Assembly: GCA_002189035.1 (NCBI GenBank)
Contig: NEEC01000004.1
Span: forward strand, 3,844,001-3,908,000
Length of the DNA stretch: 64,000 nt
DNA from: Utricularia gibba
Taxonomy: Eukaryota > Streptophyta > Magnoliopsida > Lamiales > Lentibulariaceae
Direction of reading: 5' to 3'
Positions 11,327 to 23,498 of the stretch are shown here, piece after piece. Below the pieces are notes generated by a model. The model was not told the origin of the DNA. It made no database searches and worked only from the letters and a program-made list of their open reading frames with translations. Within the stretch, counting starts at the first letter, position 1; each line of letters begins with the position of its first letter. The position numbers and the translations under genes are program-made.

Positions 11327-13720
11327 GCAATGTGAGTGCGCTCACAGGATGGGTGCCAAGGAACCCTTCGGGTGTGAGGATGAAATGTCCGTGAGCACCT
11401 AGGCATTTTGATGGAAACACTCTACCATGATTAACCCTTACTATTCGTGTGTAGGTCCATTATTACCGAGATGGCAACAAAGGTTGCCAAAGAGGAGGCA
11501 TCAATGGGGTAACTCAAGCCTAGCATAAGTGACGAAGGTCATAGTTTTTGTGTGCATCAACTTTGACTGTTTTTGGAGGAAGCTACTTTCTTATGTGAAC
11601 TCAATTTGAAACGATGTGTTGAGACTTTTGTTGAAATGTGATTTTCAGAAATTCCCTAGTCTTATGATTTGTATGTGGAATGTTTCCCAATGGCATATGT
11701 TGCATGCAGCACGACCGATTAGGAAGTGATAACACACTAAATTGCATGATTGTGGTATGTGGGGCATTACACTTTGGAGCCTAGTGTAGAACTAAGAATT
11801 CCTACGGTAAATAAATATTATTCATCATAAATTTATTGAGAAAAAAACATGATATCGATGATATTTTCTTGTAGTTGCAAAGCCAAAAAAACAGGATACA
11901 TAAGCACACGATATTTTGTCCACAAAATATATTTGAATACAAGTAACAATCTTTTCCTCAAGATTCCTCTAGATAGATTCACTGAAATTAGTCATTTGAA
12001 TTCAAGTAATAAAACAAAAGTTCAAAGGGAACCGCATCTAATGGACAAAAGAAGTCATAGGTTGCCTTCCATGTATCATCAATTTATAGTTTTTGGCAGA
12101 GTATGTATTTTATTAATGATCCTTAACTAATAGTAAATATGTATCAAATGTAAAAAACATATATAACTTTATAAACTCATAACCATTTCTATCTCAACTT
12201 TCTTGAAAAAGATTGCAATTTTATTTCAAATAGAAAAAATTGAGAAAATTTCTTTCAATGCCAACTCCACTTTTTACCATGCAATTTATTACCATGAAAA
12301 TGTTTTACCATATATTTGTAGATAAATTGGTTGGAATTGGCATTGAAAGAAATTTTCTTTAACTCATGTTCCAAATCAATTTTATGAGTTCAAATAGAAA
12401 GACATACTCTATTGATGTTAACTAACATTTATCCAATTATTTGCTTGTGCTCTTGGAACATCGCTTTGAGTTTCTCCACCTATTCCATGATTAATGAATA
12501 TGCAATAATAAAAGAAAAGTCATCAGAATCATCAATGAATACATATTTCAAATGTTTGAGCAAAGAAAAACCATCATAATCGCATAAGTTCTTGATCAAT
12601 TTGGCATATTTGAGAATCTATTTGATCATATTTAGGAGAAGTGCAAATTATGGTTATAAGATGTGTAAGATGTCATTGCATGGTGTGCGGGATGTAAGTT
12701 GGTGCAAGTTGTATAAGGTGTAATTATAGTTTTATAGGGCTTTATTAAATGTTATGAAATGATATAAAATGTATAATTTATATATTATCTTATTTTTAAA
12801 ATATCAATTCATTTATATTTTTCCTATTTTATAAATAGAATTCTTCTCTCTCCTGTATTTATCAATTCCATCGTGAATTGGTCACAAAGCCCTATTTGTC
12901 AAAGCAAATTGGGCCCTCCGCCAAGCACGAAGCCCAAAGAACGATGCCACGGTATCCATTACACGACAAAGTCTAAAGTTGCGTACACAATAAAAAATCG
13001 TCCTCCCTGAAAGGGCACCATCCAAATTGCGGCATGACCTGTTCAAATATTCATCAGGCATCCAAAAGGCCCCCCGCTCCAGAATATTCAAATTATTCGA
13101 CTGCACTTCCTTATCGGCTGAAAAGTATCAGCCACAATGCAAAGCCAAGCGGCTGCTCGGTCACAGTTTTCCGGTGACGTTTCTTACCTAAAACAACCCT
13201 TTTGAGTTTCTTATTCCACCATCCCTACAGGAACCGGATCAATCCCCAAACAAAAAAAAAAAAAAAAGGAAAAGAAGAAGGAATTGCATGTGCCAAGAAA
13301 GTGAATTTTTGTCAAGTTGCATTTAATGTGAAGGGTCGGTTCATCCAGAGTTCGTCAAGCATTAGGTGTTGCGTTTTTAAGATGACAACCATCCTTTTCA
13401 AGTCCGTTGAAGCTACGATCATCCATTCCCACTACTTATAACACATGATCATCGCAATTATTCACACTACTAGAATCCATCTCATGATCGGTTTTGGTTA
13501 ACGAAACCCCGACATGGTATGCACAATATAACTTGAATCTTCCCTTCTCCCCAAGAGATCCAATCCAATGTTAGAACAAACAATACTTGATTGGATTTAA
13601 TCTTTTTTAATTTAATCTATATTTCTTATATAATTTAATTTTACTTATGATCCGTTATAGCTATTCATCATTTCAATACCCTAAAGTTTTAGGTACCGAG
13701 TAGCGGCGTCCGCGCAAGCC
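11327..13720. other. Gene-poor spacer
   Basis: I see no supportable gene. The stretch is AT-rich from 11760 onward and contains one foldback (12243-12358), listed separately. A less AT-rich block at about 12860-13200 has open frames on both strands without recognisable similarity. Confidence 0.5.
12243..12358. repeat. Short inverted-repeat foldback, MITE-like or hairpin
   Basis: The arms at 12243-12264 and 12337-12358 are perfect reverse complements over 22 bases (left arm AGAAAATTTCTTTCAATGCC...). With one mismatch the pairing continues inward to about 12270/12331. The loop is about 60 bases. The flanks show no convincing target duplication, so I cannot say whether this is a MITE remnant or a chance palindrome. 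Confidence 0.7.
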
Positions 13721-13725
13721 GGCCG

Positions 13726-13943
13726 GGTCAAGGGTCAGCATACTCCGCGCGCGCTGCGGAGCTTGCGGACACTGGGTTGAGGGTACAACCGTAATTTCTC
13801 GCACCCCACCCACATGCTATTTTTGGATTAGTTTATTATTTGATGGCCGGCCCGCGGTCTCCAAAACGGAGTGGGAATTCGCTCTGATATTTACGGCGAA
13901 AGCGTGTTCTTGCAACGACAGTTGTTTATTACTGGTTTTGACT
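13726..13943 (+). promoter_or_regulatory. Two W-box cores upstream of the WRKY gene
   Basis: TTGACC occurs on the minus strand at 13726-13731 and TTGACT on the plus strand at 13938-13943. These are 160-380 bases before the WRKY start codon. W-boxes are WRKY binding sites, so auto- or cross-regulation is plausible. Such six-base sites also occur by chance. Confidence 0.45.
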
Positions 13944-14016
13944 TTCCTCGAAGTCAGCGCCACGTAGGCAAACCTCGTTGTCTAGTTGTGAGAGGACTTC
14001 CCCGTTGCCCTCCATT

Positions 14017-14022
14017 TATATA
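14017..14022 (+). promoter_or_regulatory. TATA box of the WRKY gene
   Basis: TATATA sits in TTTATATAGA, 83 bases upstream of the ATG at 14105. This is a normal plant distance, implying a 5' UTR of roughly 50 bases. Confidence 0.6.
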
Positions 14023-14104
14023 GACCTCCCCTTTCAATACTTCTCAACAACTACCGAAGAAGGCGACGGAGGAAAGGAAGGGAGTCACTCTGTGGGATCT
14101 TTCT

Positions 14105-15225
14105 ATGGCTCAGTTTGCAGAAGATTTTGGAGATTGGGGTCTGGAAGCTATAATCCGAGGATGGAACTGCGATGCCCAAACAAGAGGCGACGGTAACGAC
14201 GCCTACAACGAAGATCTGCGCTTTCAGGAGAGCTTCCCTGGGATTTTTGAGGTCTCCAATCAGGAGCTGGAGGATCTCTACAAGCCCTTTTACCCTCATC
14301 CTCTTCCATCCAGCACGCTTCTTGATTTTCAGGAGCGGAGGAATCCGGAGGAGGAGGAGGAGGAGAAACATGATAATTTCTCCGGGGATGATCATTCGTC
14401 CGGAAGTAGTTCAAGTGGTAGAGTTGGTTACAAGCCCAAATACAAAAAAAGGTTTGTCTCATACTCAAAAAAAGAATCAATTGTCTTGAAAGCACCAGTG
14501 TTTTGGTTGAAATGATTTTATTCATAAACTGCGTAGACAACTGGCTCGATAGATTGCTTATGATAAGTTGCATAAAAGGAGCTGCATCTTGTCTTCTTTG
14601 GCTGAAGGAGTGGTATCTTGTGTGCAGGAAGAGTCATCAGAAGAGAGTTGTGGTTCACGTTTCTGCCGACGAATTGACTTCTGATATGTGGGCATGGAGG
14701 AAATACGGCCAAAAACCTATCAAGGGATCTCCCTATCCAAGGTTGGTGCCTCAGCCTTTGAGATTCTCTCATAAAATTAGGCCTCGTGTGCCTGAATTTC
14801 AACCAATATCTTCCACAGTTTGTCTAAACTAACTGGAATCTCGTCACATGATCCACAGGAGCTATTACAGATGCAGTAGTTCAAAGGGGTGTCTGGCAAG
14901 GAAACAAGTGGAGCAAAGCTGCACCGATCCCAGAAAATTCATAATCACCTACACGGCGGAGCACAGCCACAGCAAGCCGACGAAGCGGAATTCGTTAGCC
15001 GGAACCGTGAGGCAAAAGTTTCCGGTGTCGAAGAGAAGCTTAGAAGAGCACACGAGTGCTTCAGTGCCTGATGTTGCAGGAGGTGTCAAGGAAGAGAAAC
15101 AGTCACCTGGGGAAGAAGCATGTGTTAAGAAGGAGGCAGTAGAGGATTACGAGATGTCTGAATTCCTCTTGAACGACGATTTCTTCGCCGGATTGGAAGA
15201 ATTTGATGAGTTTTTCAGATTCTAG
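14105..15225 (+). CDS. WRKY transcription factor, group IIe (WRKY22/27/29-like)
   Basis: Three exons (14105-14451, 14628-14741, 14859-15225) give 275 residues. All junctions are GT-AG and in phase. The protein has one WRKY domain: WAWRKYGQK at residues 137-145, then a C-X5-C-X23-H-X1-H zinc finger (C159, C165, H189, H191). The intron after the Arg of PYPR is the R-type intron position conserved in plant WRKY genes. The N-terminus (FGDWGLEAIIRG) and the finger sequence resemble the WRKY22/27/29 clade. A Ser-rich and acidic stretch precedes the domain, and the C-terminal tail is acidic and aromatic. It probably acts in the nucleus at W-boxes in defence signalling, by family knowledge. The intron-1 frame stays open past the donor, so longer ORF readings there are artefacts. 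Confidence 0.93.
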
Positions 15226-15841
15226 ATTGCTTCACCACACCAGGAAATCATGCCCATAGTTCTTCAGTTCTCATTCACATTGTTCGTTTGTATTGAAAAA
15301 CATTAATTTTGTGTTTCTTGATATTAAATGTTAAATATGGACTGATATTCCAAAAAACCTTCTTAAACAAGATAGTAATTCATGAGATGAAAAGCAATTC
15401 GATTTTTTAAAAAATAGAAATTAAGGTATTGTAGTTTTTTAAAAATAAAAAATGTTTTAAAGAAATATTTGATAATTTATTGAGAAAAGTTTTTTAAATT
15501 TTTCTGATAATAAAATTATTTTTAAAAATTTATTGAAAACCTCCTAACAGCCTAAATTGCGGCGGAGCTCCGGGGAGGCCGGAACGGGGACCCTAGCGGC
15601 GGCGTCCGTGATCCAGGTTTCTTCACTTGAGTTGGAATGAAAAGAAATAATGGATTTCAAGGTCTTGATTTTGTTAATTTTTCAGGGTGGTTTCGTCTTC
15701 CTTGAAGATATTCTCGGTTTTCCGGTTGTGGGTTTGTGTCTTGCTATCATCCATTTTCGTTGCAAAATTTCAGCACTTCTTCCCAAGCTGCTGCAGAGTA
15801 TTGCATAGTCCTAGACTCAGAGCTCTTGCGATGAAAATTTG
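15226..15841. other. Spacer between WRKY and PPTase genes
   Basis: The stretch holds the WRKY 3' UTR, an AT-rich run (15360-15540), then a GC-richer block from 15550 that is likely the promoter and 5' UTR of the following gene. No separate gene is seen. Confidence 0.5.
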
Positions 15842-17519
15842 ATGCATAGAGGAGTTTCGAGAATGGGGATCCAGGGCTGTTGCAGAGCATTCTTCCAGTC
15901 TTCGGCATATCTGAATCCTAGTCAACTCCCTTCTCCCATGTACATTTCCCTACTGGTCGTGTACCTCCCCTGAAAAAAGTGATCACACGTCATAAGTATA
16001 ATCCCTTTTTTGCGCATTCATTTTGACATAGGGAAACTCATCTGTGGTATGTAAAACCCGGTGAAGTGAAATGTGAATCATTGATGAAGCATTATTTTGA
16101 TATTTTATCGCCATGCGAGAGGGTGAAGGTGCTGGAAATCATGGATGAAGAGCTGAGGAGAAGTGCTTTGCTTTCACGCGTCCTTGCTCGTACCACGATT
16201 TCCAGATGTATATCATGATCTTTCCTTTCGCTGCTCTTAGTGTTCCTCGGCTGCACTTTCCACTTTAATATTTGTACATCTGTATGCCTAGATGGACACT
16301 CTATTATTTTGTGAAGAAGATAATTTTATAGTTTCATGTCTCCTTTTTAGTTGAAAAGATGGCACCTTTTTGGCCTCATGTTGTGGACCTTGCCCTTACA
16401 GTCATACATTGTCGTGGTAGATTGGAGCAACTCACCGATTGATCCCAGGACATTGAAGTTCCAGAAGAACATGTATGGAAAGCCTGAGGTTAATATCATA
16501 ATGCATATATCCCTTCTTTTTTCCCAGGATTATTTTCCTTCCATGCTCAAAATATGATGACAGGTTGATTGGGGATGCACTAATGATTCCAAGCCCCTGT
16601 ATTTCAACATCTCACACACCTCTTCCTTGGTAGCATGTGCAATTAGCTCCTCTTCCCAGGTTAGTAATCTGAATATTCATGTCGAGAGTTTTTTCCCTGA
16701 TGTGTCCTTTTTTCTATTATAGTACTCTTTTACTCAGTTGAATGCTCCTTATGTGCAGATAGGTGTAGATGTGGAAGAAAAAAAAAGGAGAATTGTGCAT
16801 AATATTTTATCTTTTGCAAAGCGTTATTTTACCCATCATGAAGTTCAATTCCTGGCGTCTATTACTGATCCTCATGTTCAGAGGTTGGAATTTCTCAAAC
16901 TATGGACTCTCAAGGTATTTTCTTCCTCTATGTCTAGTAAGTTCATGCGGCATTATGGGTTTTTGAGTTCAAAAGAATTATCTGGCTCTTAATTATCATC
17001 ATCAGGAGTCATATGTCAAAGCAATAGGAAAAGGATTTTCTGGTGCACCTTTCAAAACATTTGACATTAGTTTTAAAAACAAAGAAGGAAGCTTGCCTAC
17101 ACAGGAGAATGTAAGCGATAAGATATTTTTAGATTTTGCTTCTATTTTCTCCCTGATTATGAATAATGATTCTTATCAGTTCTCCCATTGCTTGGTAAAC
17201 TGATATTACACAGGTATTGGAAGTGGTCATCAACTCTCTCGAGAATTCTGCCGGCACCCCTTTGAATTGGCAATTTGTGCTCTTGGAATTGGAAAAATCA
17301 TATTTTGCTGCGATTTGCACCGAGAGACAAAGTGCCTCCAATGGTATGATCTATTCTCCAAGTTGCTGTGCATGCAGGTTGTTATACGGATGCTTCTGTT
17401 TCCCTTTAGGCAGAGGCATCAGCCCCACGAAGCTCAAGGTTTGGAGGACACTTCCATATGTAAGAGATGAATTTGTCTCTGAGACAGATGCAGTTACATT
17501 TATCTGTGGATTGAGGTGA
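15842..17519 (+). CDS. 4'-phosphopantetheinyl transferase (Sfp/AcpT superfamily)
   Basis: Eight exons (15842-15939, 16032-16207, 16421-16488, 16564-16659, 16759-16914, 17006-17110, 17214-17343, 17410-17519) give 312 residues, with all phases closing. The enzyme moves the 4'-phosphopantetheine arm of CoA onto a serine of acyl-carrier proteins. The superfamily motifs are present: FNISHT (H132), GVDVEEKKR (D150 and E152 as Mg ligands) and WTLKESYVKAIGKG (about 195-208), split by an intron between K198 and E199. The N-terminal THLWYV is as in plant mitochondrial PPTases. Mitochondrial targeting is likely but rests only on homology. The last intron is 66 nt, a multiple of three and stop-free, so it could be retained. 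The gene converges with the SUMO ligase, with stop codons 271 bases apart. Confidence 0.9.
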
Positions 17520-17790
17520 AGTGGTTGTTGCTCAGCACCTCGCATCCCTCGTGCCAAGTTACAACCTGATATAATGAACTGGATTATTTAGTCAAATCTA
17601 AACTATAAAAGAAGCCTTGTATTTTTATTTTACATCAAAACTTCATGCTTTGTTGCAATAGCCTAATCTGTGCTTTCCAAAATCACAGACTAGTGTTCGA
17701 TCTTTTCTTCTACATTACAGAAGAACCCAAAACGGTTGGACTACACCCATCATCCGGAAAAACGCCACCCTGGAAGCAATGAAAGGCATG

Positions 17791-20700
17791 CTATCCGCCT
17801 GAGGCCGGATTATAGGCCGAACCCGGTAGTCTCATGGCGGCAGCAGTGTCAGACTGTTGTGCAGGTGAGAGATAACCACCACTACCATTGGCTGGTGTCG
17901 TGGAGAAGGCCCGTGCTGTCGGTGAGAAAGGTCTCGCAGCTTGTGTTTGTTGCATTTCCGGGTTGACAAACTGGTGATACATGTCAGCTTTTGCCTTTCC
18001 TGTTAAGGCTCCACGCATTCTCGAAGCTGGCTGCCAGTTCCCATCCATGGTACCAGAAGCATTGCTGTTCGGGGCTCCATCATTGATCCTCCGATCAATC
18101 ACTGGTTGCATCCTAAAGTTCAAGGTTGCTTGTTCAATCGTTGATGGATTAGAACCCATCACCGGATTTTGCATTGCAACAGGGGATTGTGAGAGACTGG
18201 TTGATGGCTGCAAGTGTGGAGCTGGTCTCAGTGACGGATTACCGGGGTGCTGGAATCACTAATGGCTGGCTTGGCCTATGCCGGACCGCGGTGCTGGTTG
18301 ATGGCCTCAAGTGTGGAGCTGGTCTCAGAGATGGATTCCCTGAATGAGGATGCGCTCGAGGCATTGATGGCTGGCTTGACCACTGTTGATCTGCAGTACT
18401 GATTGATAGCCTCAAGTGTGGAGCTGGTCTCAGAGATGGATTCCCCGCACGAGGAAGTGCCGGAGTCATTGGTGGCTGAGTTGACCACTGTTTCTCTCCA
18501 GTGTTGGTTAATGGCTGCAAATGTGGAGCTGGTCTCAGAGATGGACTCCCTGCATGAGAACGTGCCGGAGTCATTGATGGCTGGCTTAACCTCTGTCCTG
18601 CAGTGCTGGTTGATCGCTGCAAGTGTGGAGCTGGTCTGAGATGCGAATTCCCTGCATGAGGACGTGCCGGAGTCACTGATGTCTGAGTTGACAACTGTTC
18701 TGCAGTATGGCGATTGAGGCCAATGCTCTGCTGAGACTGGATCACCGGTGGTGGTGTTGCCTGGATGTATATTCAATAAGAGATTCTTAAACGCCAAAGC
18801 AATGGACAGCTATAAAAATTTATTGAAATGATTGGCAAGTTTACCTGTGATCCAGAATAGGGAGGCCGTGATCCCCAAGAAATACGATGTGAGTCTACAT
18901 TCACCAGTGAATTGCTGATCGTTGGCTGAGAAAGTGGTGCCTGGGAGCCAACAGACGGAACATAAGCCCTCCACCTCTGTTGTGAGACCGAGGCTGGGAT
19001 TTGGGCAGGAAGCGGCTGGACTGTAACCGGCGTTCTTGTCACATTTTGAGGAATTGGTGAAAATCTTCTGCCCTCATTCATCGTGGTTGCGCTCCCAAGA
19101 TTACTTTGCTGCAACTGTGAAGTGGTAGATAGATTCACCGGCGCAGGGTCGCTTGTAAGATCACCGGCATGTGGAGCACCAGCCAGGGTATCTACCATAA
19201 AAGAATCCAACATCGGAAGGACTGGCACAGAATTGGTTTCAGCGACGGAAGCATGAGCGTTGTAGTCAACTGATGAAGTCATTGTACCCTGGCTCAAGGT
19301 AGACAGAAAAAGTGTAGACCAATAGCTATCATCATACTTATCATGACCTTGATGTTGGCTAGCAGCTGGAGGATGCTTGCCACACACAGGTACGTCATCT
19401 ATGCTATCCAGATCTACTACCTCCATAGGTTGAGGCGATTCGACCTTGCCAGGTTCAGAGGTCTTATTTTCCGGCTTCTGGATTGCCTCATCACTCTTCA
19501 CAACAGGACTCCATGATCCATCTGAGGAAATGATTATTTCAGAAACTGTTGATCCCACCTGCTTCAAAATCTGAGGAAATACAACATTAATGTTCCAACA
19601 CAACGGCATGTAGTGGCATAGTATAACAATGACACAACGGAAGCATGATCATAAGCACAAACTGAACAACATGCTAATTTCAATGTCTTCTTCTACTTAA
19701 TTCAGTTTATTTCATGGAAGTTGAGACATGAATTGCATGGCACGACACAAACTGCTAAGGGACAAAAATTCTTTCTTGGATTCCACAAACAAGAAAAAGG
19801 CACACGCCCTAAACATAGAATAATAGTATTACAGCACTACTTGCCTCGACCATTTTCTTGTCAACACGAATATCCGTGAAGCAGACAGACTGATTACAAT
19901 GTGGGCAGCGCCAGGAGGGTCTTCTGGAGTTCATGTCAATAAAATTGGCATAATCGAAACACTGTAAAGCAATCACTAAAGAGATCATGATAGTCATATT
20001 TTTTTTATAAAAAAAAGGGAATTCGTAGCAAAACTATTTCATACAGTTAAATGTTTGCATAAATGGCCTTTCACTGGAGTTTTGATGCGCTTGAAGCTGT
20101 TAAGACAGAGAAAAACGTACTGGGGATCAAGTTGCCCAACCAAATACGAAGGCATATAATGACACACTCAAGATATATAAAAGGGAACTAGAGAGGATGA
20201 CCTAATCGGACAATTTATTGACACCTGAGAGGGGCCCTCGATAACTTCAGAATCTGATGGAAAAATCATAAAACAGAAAGACATCAGAATGAAGAAAAGG
20301 TGGATGAATTGGATCATTGGGTGGATATAAACAAGACAAAATTTGTGCTAAGAACACCTGCATCCACAGTTGCAGGAGGGAGCTGCTCATAATCTTTTAG
20401 GTCGGTGCCACGAGGATATGGCATCTCAATTGTGTGGGCTATTGCTATAATGTAATTACCTACAAAACAATAAAATTCAACGAAGTAAGAATACCTGAAA
20501 TTGAGATCACATACCAAAACATGTAAACCATACCATCAAATTCACCTACAGCCTGAAGAAGATTTGAACCAAATCTCAGAAAATGATTAACCAGTGTAGG
20601 CATTTGTGGTCCAGGATCCTAGAATGATAGTTACAAACCAAATTACGAAAGCAAAGCTCTGCATCGAAATTTCAGAAAATAATCAGCTACGCACCAAAAA

Positions 20701-23498
20701 AGCAATGGTCCTATTCTGCACTCCTTGCCCATTCAAGAGAAAGCTGCAGGATAGATTACAAACTTTAAGTGAAAATGCATGATCACTACATCAAAACTTA
20801 AAATCAGAGTTTCCCCTTTTCTCACGGTTGTTATAATTTTCCCAGAGGGTTTGAGCTTACTTTACTTTGGGAGGACTGATCAGGCAGCCAGATGTCTCCA
20901 TATTGTCTTTTTTCACCACAAATAAGCTCTGAAAATATAGTATTCGTTAACAAATACAAAATAGATCCAGAATTCTGAAAAAACACCCATCTATTTTCAG
21001 ACTCAATCTGCAGGAAGATTTTATCACAGTAGGCAATGATACGATTTTAATAATTAAAAAAAAAAACCGGCTACCATTATTCTTACCATTTTACTAGCAT
21101 GAGAAGCCTTCACATCCTTTTCAACCAAGAAGTCAATCAAATGTGCATCAAATCCAGCCTACATTATAAATACCGTCTTAAGAAAACATGAAACCAAAAA
21201 AAGCATCACTAATAATGGGATAAAAATACCTGGACTTCCAAATAAGCATACATACGCTGTATCTTCATTTTTGGAAAGAACCTGGATACATCGTACAGAT
21301 AAAAAAGTCAAGTTAATTAATAACCATTAGAAAGCCTACAAAAAATAACAAACAGTGCATAAAAAGAGGAGGACGAGATAAAGTTTCAAACAACCAAACG
21401 TTAGCACTACAATATTACTCAGATAAAATTTTGTTTTGTTAAAAATACTCTCACGAAGCATGTGAAGAAGTACTCTAAACTCATACCTAGATATCACTGT
21501 TGCGATAGTTGTATCTGGCTGACAAGGCACACAATTAAAACCAGGAATAGTGCCAAACTCTTCTGCAACCTGTATCAAAAGACACATCCCTCATGCTCAG
21601 CTGCAAGATAGATCATTAGCAAGAAAAAATAATAATAACAATGAATCTTTAATAAACCTCTGATGCTAGGCTCATGAGTTCTTTGGAGTCGCTTTCAGGA
21701 AACCAAGCCTTCTGACAAGCATTCTACAAAGCATATAAGAGGTTCAACCTGAGAGTAACACAAAGAGAAGCAAACGACCTGCACTCTTCTATTATGCATT
21801 GAACGACAAACTACAGACTTCTATTGAGACACCAAAATACTCATCAGGGAAAATGTACTTGAGGGCTAATATGATATTGAAAGTGCAGAATTGTAGTTTA
21901 AAATGCATGACATCTCCCGCCTTCATTTTAATAGATACCCCCATAATTCATATTCAAATAATTAGAGCATGAGAATTTTAAAAATAGGAAAACTTTTATC
22001 AGGGATTATCTGCATGGAGATAACAACGAGCTCCCAGACTTATGTCATAAGCACACTGTGATCGCTTTAGCTTAGTCTCAGTGTCTGTAAATTTAGTTAT
22101 ATAGATTGTGTTTGTAATTAAGGCTTGTTATGTGGGGACAAAAAACAGCCAGCAAGTCATGTCAAAATCTTCATTTTACGAACCATAGAGTATTGAACCA
22201 GAAACAAGAACGTAAAGCATGTTCCCTATCATTCAATATACCTTCACTGAGAACATCAGTACCATAATAGCACTTTGGAGGCGAGGATCACTTTTGATTT
22301 GAAAAACCTACCCACATAAACATTTAAAGGAGAAAAAATTAGAAAGAATATAATCATCTGTTTTTACGAAGACTAAAGCTGTGAAACATCAAAAAGTGCT
22401 TATGATGGGTATCTGTATTAGTTCAACTCTATTTGAGCCTCATTATGACATTTTTCTGTTATATATCATCGCAACTCCTATGTCCACCATACGTCTGTTA
22501 AAAGCATGCTTTAAAGTATGGTACATTTGCGTTCTCAAAACTTTCTTAGATCTCTTGCTGAGAAGCCTTCCATTGAGAATCTCAAGCACCAAAAATATCC
22601 AGTATAATGTTCTTAATTTAAAAGTATTAAGAACATTTCCTCAGTCAAATAAATAGAGAAGGAAACTTTGAAAACATAATTTTTTTCACCTGTTTCAATA
22701 AGGAAAGCAGTTCTAGTGGTCTAGTTGGGCGATCGTGATGTGCAAGTGCAAAGTCAACACCACTGAAAAATCACCAAAAACGGATAAAGAAGGACAAATC
22801 AGTAACAAAGATGATGGGAAGGAGGAATAAAAAACGTCTCAACTAATCCATCATGAAAACGCATGTATATTCAATTAACCAAGGATCCCTGGAAAATTTT
22901 AAAAAATTAGCAAGAGCGAACTTTTGGCACCACCAAAAGGAAAACTAAACACTTTTTCAGGGGCACTATGAAAAATTGTAACATGCTTCATTCAAGAAAT
23001 TCCACTGAGAGCAAGATTAGAAAGAAAAATGAACTCCTCTGAAGACAACACTGCGGCCTAATGTTACCCATCAAGGGAGCCACCTTATATTCATTCCTTA
23101 ATACTCTGCCTACTAAATGGGTGGGATAAAAACATACAAAAATTTGCAAAAACAGGCGTAGAATCGCTCTTGTATAGTGGCTACCCATGACACCCTGCAC
23201 AAACGTGCACCACCCACCAAACACAAAAAACTGATTGCAGGAATCTGGCGGCATCCCACTAAATCAGCGAAAATACCCCAGTGGGAGAGTACCGTGACAG
23301 GGAAAGGCAGAGATCGTAGAACTGGGTGTTGTTCATTTTTGTTGGTGCTGAAAGCAGAGCGGTGAGAGCGCCGGTAACGGCGGAAATGCGAAAAGCGTTC
23401 ACCTGCGACTGCGTAAAACCACCGTGCACGGCACCCGCTCCATAGAAAGCGTTTCCCTGCTGCGCAACCCCATTGGCAGCAGTACTCTCCATTTTCAA
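17791..23498 (-). CDS. PIAL-type SP-RING E4 SUMO ligase, C-terminus out of frame
   Basis: Sixteen exons run from ATG 23498 leftward. Exon 1 is 23498-23293, then 22762-22690, 22307-22242, 21723-21658, 21569-21487, 21281-21230, 21158-21087, 20928-20861, 20743-20695, 20618-20534, 20459-20358, 20253-20202, 20096-20045, 19961-19845, 19570-18845, and 18760 onward. Phase closes through exon 15. The family elongates SUMO chains in the nucleus. The SP-RING zinc site is split over exons 13-14: CKH at residues 338-340, then WRCPHC (C361, C364). SIM-like hydrophobic/acidic stretches follow (EIIISSDGSW, VVDLDSIDD). The intron after exon 14 has a GC donor. Exon 16 encodes about five 35-residue repeats. An 8-base deficit in the last one gives a stop at 18239 (about 796 residues). 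The remaining 140 codons to 17791, including a family-like RMRG motif, are in another frame. Sequencing error or real truncation are both possible. Confidence 0.88.
18212..18690 (-). repeat. Coding tandem repeat of about 105 bp in the SUMO ligase
   Basis: The phrase GTGGAGCTGGTCT recurs with repeat starts at 18212, 18309, 18414, 18519 and 18621. Spacings are 97, 105, 105 and 102. The consensus peptide on the minus strand is about 35 residues and centres on PSLRPAPHL. The 97-base unit is short by 8 bases, which breaks the reading frame. Confidence 0.88.

Noticed and set aside
18276-18797. 173-codon minus-strand frame overlapping the SUMO ligase exon 16
   Set aside because: It is the other open frame of the tandem repeat. 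Phase from exon 15 selects the frame that encodes the PSLRPAPHL repeats.
22381-22656. 91-codon plus-strand ORF inside the SUMO ligase gene
   Set aside because: It lies in an intron on the opposite strand and has no recognisable domain.
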